Origin: Eutrigla gurnardus
Taxonomy: Eukaryota; Chordata; Actinopteri; Perciformes; Triglidae
Length of the DNA stretch: 64,000 bases
Assembly (NCBI GenBank): GCA_963514095.1
Contig: OY741276.1
Span: forward strand, 20,509,695 to 20,573,694
Direction: 5' to 3'
The position numbers were made by a program, and so were the translations under genes. Below the pieces are notes generated by a model that saw only the letters and a list, made by a program, of their open reading frames with translations, had not been told where the DNA came from and did not search any database. Shown here piece by piece: positions 56,901-64,000 of the stretch (position 1 is its first letter; each line of letters begins with the position of its first letter).

Positions 56901-57889
56901 TTCTATATTTTTCTTGCCATCAAAAAATCCAATTAAAGAGCAAAAACAATAACAATACTTTACCGTCTGTGGCAGTCAGCCCAAAACCCTTTGGGTCCTA
57001 CTGATGATGAGATTTAAATTATCACATATATATTGTTTAATTATTCAAAAAAGGCTCCGTGATTTCATAAAAGAGGTATAACTGCAGCTTCCAGCAACGT
57101 TACTCAAACAGGAGTGAAGTTATTTGTCTGGGTGAACTTTCAGCTGCAGATTGATACACATTTGGTGCTCTAAGCAGGAGGTGATGTTTGCAAGGGTGAA
57201 TCTAAATAAAATATGATGTGGCTCATTGCTGTGTATTTAATAGGGCAACAATAGATCTTTAATAATAAGGGCAGAATAACATCACCTACAAAGGAGCAAT
57301 ATTCACACAAACTAGTTGCAAAGTAATTAGTATGCAATCAACCAATGATAATTAAGTCATCGAGGCTGCACCACTTTCACATCACAGGGTTGAAAGTCAA
57401 GAGTGTCATCACAACTTAACATTGTGTTTTTAATGTGTAATTGCCAGCGATTAGTGGGTTTGCTCGTAGGGTTGAGATGAATCTGCGTATATTCACACTG
57501 GTGATCAATATCAAGCCATCCTGACAGCGCTGACCTTCGAGTGAACGAAGGCTCCAAAAATGGAGGACGCTCTAGCAGTTAATTAGTTGTGTTGCACCTT
57601 CCAGAATTACTGAACCTCGTCAGTCGGAGGGTGAACTGCTCCACAGGGATCAATGGTAATTTGCATCTCTTGTATTAACTTAATGTCCCATTAGCGACGG
57701 AGCTAATGGGCTGACTAGCTACAAAAAAACTAGCACGGTGAAGGTCCACATGGTTATATTCTCAATTAATATTTTCTTTAAAAATGTGCACACTTGTGTC
57801 TAATGTTCCCCGTATGTTATTTATACTATGTTCATATTTATTCTAGTTTAGTGTGGTATATTTATACTTTATTCTGATATTTTCTTCAT

Positions 57890-58140
57890 ATTGTTTCTAT
57901 AGATAGTTCTCTCCAGTGTTGATATGTATATGTATACTGTGAATTAACTGTTCTCGTGAATAACATATTTACATATTTATATTTTGTTTTACTCTTAACC
58001 GATTTCATATATCTTGACTGTTACTTATTCATTACATTGGTTCTGTTTTGGATCTTGTTGATCCTCTTTGTTGCTGTAATACTGTGCATTTCACAGCTGT
58101 GGGACTAATTAAGGATTCTTTTATTTTATCTTAACCGGCT
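57890..58140 (+). repeat. Retroelement-like 3' tail fragment
   Basis: Ends 'TTGTTGCTGTAATACTGTGC', 'CAGCTGTGGGACTAATTAAG' and 'TTTTATTTTATCTTA'. The layout resembles a common fish repeat ending in ATCTTA-type repeats. There is no coding part and the class is not determined. Confidence 0.4.
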
Positions 58141-58613
58141 GCTGTAACACAATCATTTACCAATTTAAGAGCAAGAAACTAGACCTAGACAAAGTGTAAA
58201 CAACTCAAATGTACAAGGCTACACACAATATGTACATTCATGACCGTCCTGCTCCACTGTTTGCTAACAACAGCAGCACAGAACAACTGGAATGATCCCC
58301 AAGCTTCATAGTTAAGTGTCAAAATGAATAAACGGTGCCCAGCTTCAGAGGGGAAGCAGGTCTCCTGTTCCTAATAGCCAGCGATAGATTTCCAGCGCTC
58401 CGCTTTGACTCCAACACGGTAACTCACTTTGCCACATTAGAGCTCCATTTACACCTGCTGCTCCCTACCTGCTACCAGATTCCCCCACCCGCCCTGACAT
58501 GGTGCAGCCATTAGAGGGGCAACGGGGTGATAAAACATGTGACACTTCAGAGACTGGTCACTTTGTAGTAGTTGCTTCCTCACCAGTTTACATAATGGTC
58601 CTGCCATGAAATG

Positions 58614-58614
<1 letters not shown>

Positions 58615-58690
<76 letters not shown>
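58615..58690. repeat. (GA)n microsatellite
   Basis: About 76 bp of GA, interrupted once by GATA near 58,652. A (TA)n run follows at 58,750-58,765. Confidence 0.97.
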
Positions 58691-58692
<2 letters not shown>

Positions 58693-59006
58693 GGTACATT
58701 TTGCATGTGGTACTTTGTCATGTAAAGCTACACTTCAGTCGAGGTGAGAATATATATATATATATCTGGGAGAGTCCAACTAAAACCATCTACTCTCTTT
58801 ACCCTGTACAATCCAATTCTAGCATAGCCCAGTCCCTCAGCTGCAGATTGAAATCCTCTTTGGCAGACCACCAAACACTGGTAGACCACACAACCAGCAA
58901 CTTATGTGAACATGAGATCTTATGTTACTGTGTACATATTCTCTTCTGTTATAACATTCATTCATGTGAAGGTACTGCTACAACCAGTCACAACTCAGCT
59001 GCATGA

Positions 59007-59171
59007 CTGAGACCAGGAGACTGGGTGGTGGTGCAAGACTTCAGAAGAGAGAGCTGGAGATCCAACAGGTTCCAGGTACTCTGGATGAGCGACCTCGAGT
59101 TATCAACTGGACGACAATGGAGCAACACAGACCGTGGCATCCATTCTGACCACCAGGCCTGTGTGACCTGA
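59007..59171 (+). pseudogene. Possible retroviral integrase C-terminal remnant
   Basis: A 54-codon stretch between two in-frame stops begins 'LRPGDWVVVQDFRRESW', which resembles the SH3-like C-terminal region of integrases of vertebrate endogenous retroviruses. Later 'RGIHSDH' fits the Trp-Ile-His-x-x-His block that usually follows. It is too short and diverged to be functional, and the catalytic core is not recognisable upstream. A purine tract and LTR-like sequence follow at about 59,570. A chance resemblance cannot be excluded. Confidence 0.4.
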
Positions 59172-59582
59172 GAGGAACTCAGTGTCATTGATTTGTTATT
59201 GCATGGAGTTTATTTTTTCCTCTAAGGCTTAAAGCTGCAGGTCACAATGGATGGTCTGTACGACTGTAATCATGAAAAAGAGGATTTATTATGCTGGCTA
59301 TGTATGCTATAATCCATTTTTTCCCTTATTAACTAGATGTGATTTAATCAATACTTAAGATGATTTGTAAGTGCAAATGGTCTTCATAAGTTGTGACTCT
59401 CTGTGAATTGACAATCCTGACACACTGGTTGTTTCTGAGTTCCTGTAAACGTTAAAGCAGTGATGATTTTTATATAACTCACACATTATAGCATTTGTGG
59501 TGCATTTAGGCTCCTTTTTCAGTGTGTAGTTGTATTTCTGGCAGGAATGTGTTTCAAATATGATTAAAAAAAGGGGAGGGAA

Positions 59583-60705
59583 TGTAATGTAAAAGTACAA
59601 CTTGCTTAGTAGAAGGAGTTCCCGTGTGGAAGTACGATGTGTTATTACCTATGAGGGGCCGTCAGGGACATAATTCAGAATTACCTCTCACATACACATG
59701 TGAAATGCTCTCATATACACTACTGAAACACTCTCACATAAACAACTGAAAAAGTATTTGCTCACACACACTACTGAAACGCTCTCACACACACTACTGA
59801 AACGCTCTCACACACACTACTGAAACGCTCTCATACACACTACTAAAACGCTCTCACACACACTACTAAAACGCTCTCACACACACTACTAAAACGCTCT
59901 CATACATACAAGTAAAACGCTCTCACACACACTACTGAAACGCTCTCACACACACTACTGAAACGCTCTCACGCACACTACTAAAACGCTCTCACACACA
60001 CTACTAAAATGCTTTCATACATACAAGTAAAACTCTCTCACATACTAAAATGCTCTCGTACACACTAATTCACTTTAATTTGTAAGAGGATTTTACTTGG
60101 TTATATGAGAGCGTTTTAGTAGTGCGTGTGAGAGCGTTTTAGTAGTGTGTGTGAGAGTGTTTTACTTGTATGTATGAGAGCATTTTAGTAGTGTGTGTGA
60201 GAGCGTTTTAGTAGTGTGTGTGAGAGCGTTTCAGTAGTGTGTTTGAGAGCGTTTCAGTAGTGTGTGTGAGCAAATACTTTTTCAGTTGTTTATGTGAGAG
60301 TGTTTCAGTAGTGTATATGAGAGCATTTCACATGTGTGTGTGAGAGGTAATTCTGAATTATGTCCCAGACGGCCCCTCATAATTCCCCTCCTGTATTTCT
60401 GATGATCGACTGTAATATTCTAATCTTTTGTCCTTTCTGTGTCAGCATTCACCACTTTGTTTTTTAATAAGGAAGACCTTGATGTGTGACAACCTTCCTT
60501 TGTTAATCTAACAGCTGCAAGCTAAGTGTTTTTTGGCCAGCAGGGCAAAAGAGTGGTTAAAGGTGTTCCTGAACTTTGACCCTTTGTTCAGTCAGCCTGA
60601 GACTGCTTAGCTCTCTGTACTGTACTGACCCCTTTGCAAAAGGTTTAATAAAAAGAGACGTACGTTTCTTTTTGTCACCGTGTGTGGATTTCCTTGACGG
60701 TAGCC
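59583..60705 (+). mobile_element. Possible retroviral LTR, interrupted by a foldback element
   Basis: A purine run ending 'AAAAAAAGGGGAGGGAA' (to about 59,582) looks like a polypurine tract and is followed directly by TGTAATG, a plausible LTR start. About 1.1 kb further on is AATAAA (60,647-60,652), then 'GTCACCGTGTGTGGATTTCC', typical of the R-U5 end of endogenous retroviral LTRs. Removing the foldback element and one TA leaves about 390 bp, a normal LTR size. The right end near 60,705 is not sharp and no second LTR is in the window. Confidence 0.42.
59652..60379. mobile_element. 728-bp foldback element built of 23-bp repeats
   Basis: The left end 'TGAGGGGCCGTCAGGGACAT' and the reverse complement of the right end 'TGAGGGGCCGTCTGGGACAT' differ at one base, and near-identity continues inward for roughly 170 bp. 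Further in, the arms consist of tandem 23-bp units (TACTGAAACGCTCTCACACA plus CAC and variants) on the left and their complement on the right. The left arm has more units. The arms meet at a spacer near 60,060-60,105. TA flanks both sides (59,650-59,651 and 60,380-60,381), suggesting a TA target duplication. No transposase. The superfamily is undetermined. Confidence 0.88.
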
Positions 60706-63312
60706 CCTCCCCCACCACAGACTACTTTAATTAGTTGTTTTTAATTAATATTTGCTCTTTGCATTTGCACTTGAAGCAGTGTTATTAAAAGCCTGTCTTC
60801 ACAAACAAAACAAAAAACGTATATTTTAATGAGACAACAAATCACAGCCAACTGACACTTCATCAAGCATTACTATTTTTTATCGCCGGCTGATCAGAAT
60901 TTGTGTCGGGAACGACAACATGCTGCCGTTGCTGATAATGTTTGCAACGGGTAAAGTGGGGGGAGAACTTCAAAATGCAAATCACAATCTTGAGATGGAT
61001 GCGTTTCCCCCTCCAGGCAAAGGAAACGGCGATTATGGTGGCACATGGATGCTGTTTTCCTAATTCAGCAAACAAAACGACAGAAACACGGAGAGAGAAA
61101 ATAGAGCTTTATCCCGTCTCAATCTTTTCACCTGTTTGGGAGCTCAGAACTTTACTCTAAACCAAGACAGAAGTCGTAAGAGGATACAGGCTCTGTGGCT
61201 TCACAGAAGAATTTATCGGAGGACACTTTAAGGCGTCTGCAAGGCCAGCAGCCTGTTAATCCCTGCAGGTGAAAGCTACTCTGAGTGGTTCTTTTAGACC
61301 CCGTTTGAAGCCACTCTGGCTCTCTGATGTGGGAACGGCAGCCTGCGAGTCTGATTGAACCATTTGGCTCGACGAATGGCTCAATCAGACTGTAGAATTT
61401 TAAGTTATTTTCTGCACACCAGTTTGCTCATATTTCAGTGAGAAAAATATATATTTCTGCCAAACAATTTGTCGACATGACCTAGTAAGTGCATGTAATT
61501 GCCGTAATGCCATTTTCAGAATTGTTCAGGTATGTGTGTCACAGGTCAAGCCAAATCAAAAAAGGCTTTCTTATATTCCAACAATCCCATTAAATGATCT
61601 AAAAAAAAAAAAAATAGGCCTAATGCATTAATCTGTCATCTTCCTTCCCTGCCTTGTCCGTCCTCACAGCCCCAAGCACAATTGTTTTAGCAAATCACTT
61701 ACATCTTTCAAAAAAGCTCACAAATATATCATAGTTTAATTCCTGCTATAAAAAACTCTATAATTTCCAAAAGCAGCTGGACAATGGGAGAAAATTGTGC
61801 ATTTGTTGGGGACTATTTTAAGCTTCAGGCACATTTGATGCTCTGGTGAGAATGTACGGCAGTAGGAGGTGATGTGTTGTGTCAGAATCTGAATAATGTT
61901 TTGGCAGAGTATATGTGCTCATACGAGGATTTTGACTCCAGTGTTACATCTCTCAATATGTGCTCACAGAGAGAGAGAGAAATAGAAATAACACCTATAA
62001 CAACGCCGCACAGTAAAAGGTACAGAATAACAGTTATGTACCCAAGTAGTGAAAAGAACATGTGTAATTATAGGTAGGCTATATACATTTATATAAAGAT
62101 CAATGTGCTCTTCATGACGTCCACTGTCTCTCCACGGTTTTAGAGCGTTCAGTTCCACACTGTAGAGGCGGCTGTCCATCCTCCCGTCTGTGTGCAGATT
62201 AAACCATGTGTAACAGTGTGGCTCGTCTGTGTGTGTTAAGCCGGGCACAAACAGGACTCAAGGCACCATAGCAGTTAATGTAAAACAGTCTTTACTTAGC
62301 AGATGGTCGGGACGCAGGAGATCAGTCAGTGTGGCAAACAAAGCAGCCAAAGACCAGGCAAAAATGAGTTCAAGCTTTCAAAACACTGAGGCAGAACGCT
62401 GGACACAAAACTCTATGGCACAAATAACAAATAGCAAATGTCAGGGTACGCAGACTATACTTGATGGTTTTGGTGTTTTTTGTGGATTTGTAAAATACAT
62501 AATATCACCTTGTCCTGGACGAGAGGAGAGGGCAATCTGTGGAGGACCACGCCCTTCTACGTCTCTGCTTTGAGAGGAGGCAGAGCGATGTGTTCAGGAA
62601 GACGACGGCAGCAGAGAAATGCAGTGCAGTGCAAGCAGTATGCCACGGGATAAATGATGAGCCCTGCTGATCCCAGTCAGTGATCAGAGGCTTCAGGTCA
62701 GTGTCCTCCTGCTGCGTGGGCAAATCAATGATCCAGATGACGCCAGCTTAAGTAATGAAGCTTCTGGTAGGCACCGACTCAATCCTGTCCGACCTCCCCA
62801 CGTTAAGACCAGATCCTCTGTGAGCCCGACTGTGAGAACGTGTGATAATTGACAGCATCAGGAACCGTTAGCGTTAATGAGCTGGAATTTAGGAAATCGT
62901 TTTGTCATAAATGCGTCATCTCTGTATGCCATCCCAACTCTCTCTCTCTTGTCAGGGTCTACGGCGAGTGATGTCCAAACCTCGGATGTAAATCAGAAAT
63001 CACTGTTTATTGATTATTATGTTTATGTAACACATGATTTTTTTTAAAGGGGCTGAATTCGATAATCAGAGCATTACAGGTTTTTGCGATAACTTTTAAT
63101 ATTTGGCTCGTTGCTTTCCACACACACATGCCAAATGAGACACAACACTTCTTACTTCGAAGGTAAATATCTCACTTTTACGTCAAAATTAAACTCTGCA
63201 ATCAAAACCCCACAATCTTGTTTTCAAAGTTGCATTTTTGCAACAAAATGCTGCACATATGCTTCTAAAGCATCAATAACCTTTTAAAGCATCAATAACA
63301 GGTACAAATACA

Positions 63313-63313
<1 letters not shown>
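60706..63313. other. Non-coding stretch, nothing recognised
   Basis: Short chance open frames only, and a poly-A run near 61,601-61,614. No gene, RNA gene or bounded element recognised. Confidence 0.5.

Positions 63314-63378
<65 letters not shown>
63314..63378. repeat. (TA)n microsatellite
   Basis: About 65 bp of pure TA dinucleotide, self-complementary and able to extrude as a cruciform. Confidence 0.98.
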
Positions 63379-63380
<2 letters not shown>

Positions 63381-64000
63381 TCATAATGGCTTCCGTGAAA
63401 GATTGTTCCAGTAAATTAAAAAAATAAAAGTGTACAGCAATAATTGCAGGTTATTACAAAAAAATAAAAATAAAATTACAGGGCAGTAATCAATACAATA
63501 TTTTACTGTACTGTTACTAAAACAAAAATAATTACCATAAAATTACAAAAAAAAATAGCATTGTAAGGGATGGTGGATGGTTTATGGAGGTTTGTCCACA
63601 TCACAAGCAATGTTATCCCTGGTCCATGTTTGTACATTTCTTGCTAAAATGTGAACTCACCTGAGCGAGAGAATTCATTCTAGACATTTGCCTCTGACGT
63701 TAGAAACACTGTTTAGTGCTTTGTAATACGTGTATTGTAGAACAAGTGCAAAGCATAACATGTGTTTGTATATTTTCAGTGTATATTTTCAGTGCCTTTG
63801 TTTTTTGTAATAAAAATGTGATGCTTTCGTCCAAGCATTCACTTTAAGTGTGAAAGCAATCACAAAAAATTATCAGTGGGATTTTGAATGCTGGACGTTT
63901 AATTGTAATGCAGAGTACTTCCATATTAATTAATTGGTCATTTTACTTCTGTAAAGGATTTGAATGTCGCTACTGCACTTGGTTAACACGGGCTGGCTCT
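63379..64000. other. Non-coding stretch, nothing recognised
   Basis: AT-rich sequence to the window end with no supported feature. Confidence 0.5.

Larger units (their letters stand above)
53133..58614. other. Non-coding stretch with minor repeats
   Basis: About 5.5 kb without a supported gene. It holds the second copy of dispersed repeat family B (53,740-53,900), a short (CAG)n at 54,316-54,336, long AT-rich stretches (56,200-57,000) and a repeat tail near 57,900-58,140. Confidence 0.5.

Overview
The window reads as non-coding nuclear DNA of a teleost fish. The evidence is an overall AT-rich composition, abundant (CA)n, (GA)n and (TA)n microsatellites, L2-type LINE reverse transcriptases with an (AAT)n tail, a tRNA-headed fish SINE with an (ATGG)n tail, several hAT-type non-autonomous DNA transposons, and a chromodomain Ty3/Gypsy element of the Tf1/sushi type. 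I found no exon of a host protein-coding gene, no rRNA or tRNA gene and no CRISPR array. The only long intact reading frame belongs to the retrotransposon. The window is therefore probably intergenic or inside a large intron.

Layout. 1-12 kb: mostly unrecognised non-coding sequence with microsatellites, a decayed dispersed repeat, and a broken hAT-type transposase on the minus strand (about 6.33-7.0 kb). 12.1-14.0 kb: a 5'-truncated L2-like LINE on the minus strand with a long reverse transcriptase frame broken near its C-terminal end. 14-23 kb: sparse, with a dispersed repeat, a probable decayed Gypsy LTR (about 20.6-21.2 kb) and a probable solo LTR (21,746-22,067). 23.3-26.7 kb: a nested cluster in which a SINE with a 12-bp target duplication is split by a 1.34-kb hAT element with its own 8-bp duplication, followed by a decayed L2-like LINE and a second, truncated SINE copy. 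28-38 kb: dispersed repeats, a TTAA-flanked MITE (32.3-33.1 kb), an 'ACTATAGAA' minisatellite with a 79-bp higher-order period (35.6-36.2 kb), and an internally deleted hAT element that keeps a BED-type zinc finger (37.5-38.2 kb).

43,046-48,919 is the highlight. It is a complete, apparently very young Gypsy chromovirus: two 757-bp LTRs in which I see no difference, a 5-bp target duplication, an uninterrupted 1449-codon Gag-protease-RT-RNase H-integrase-chromodomain frame, and a primer-binding site complementary to the element's own predicted RNA 5' end. That last feature implies self-priming rather than tRNA priming. 49.4-51.2 kb is a 1.74-kb minisatellite of 26/27-bp units. 52.1-53.1 kb is a 1-kb hAT MITE with a perfect 8-bp target duplication. 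59.0-60.7 kb looks like an old endogenous-retrovirus remnant whose LTR has been split by a 728-bp foldback (snap-back) element made of 23-bp repeats. The remainder to 64 kb is plain non-coding DNA with a (TA)n tract.

The elements do not form a pathway. Together they record successive insertions, some nested, with the Gypsy element as the only one that still looks competent.
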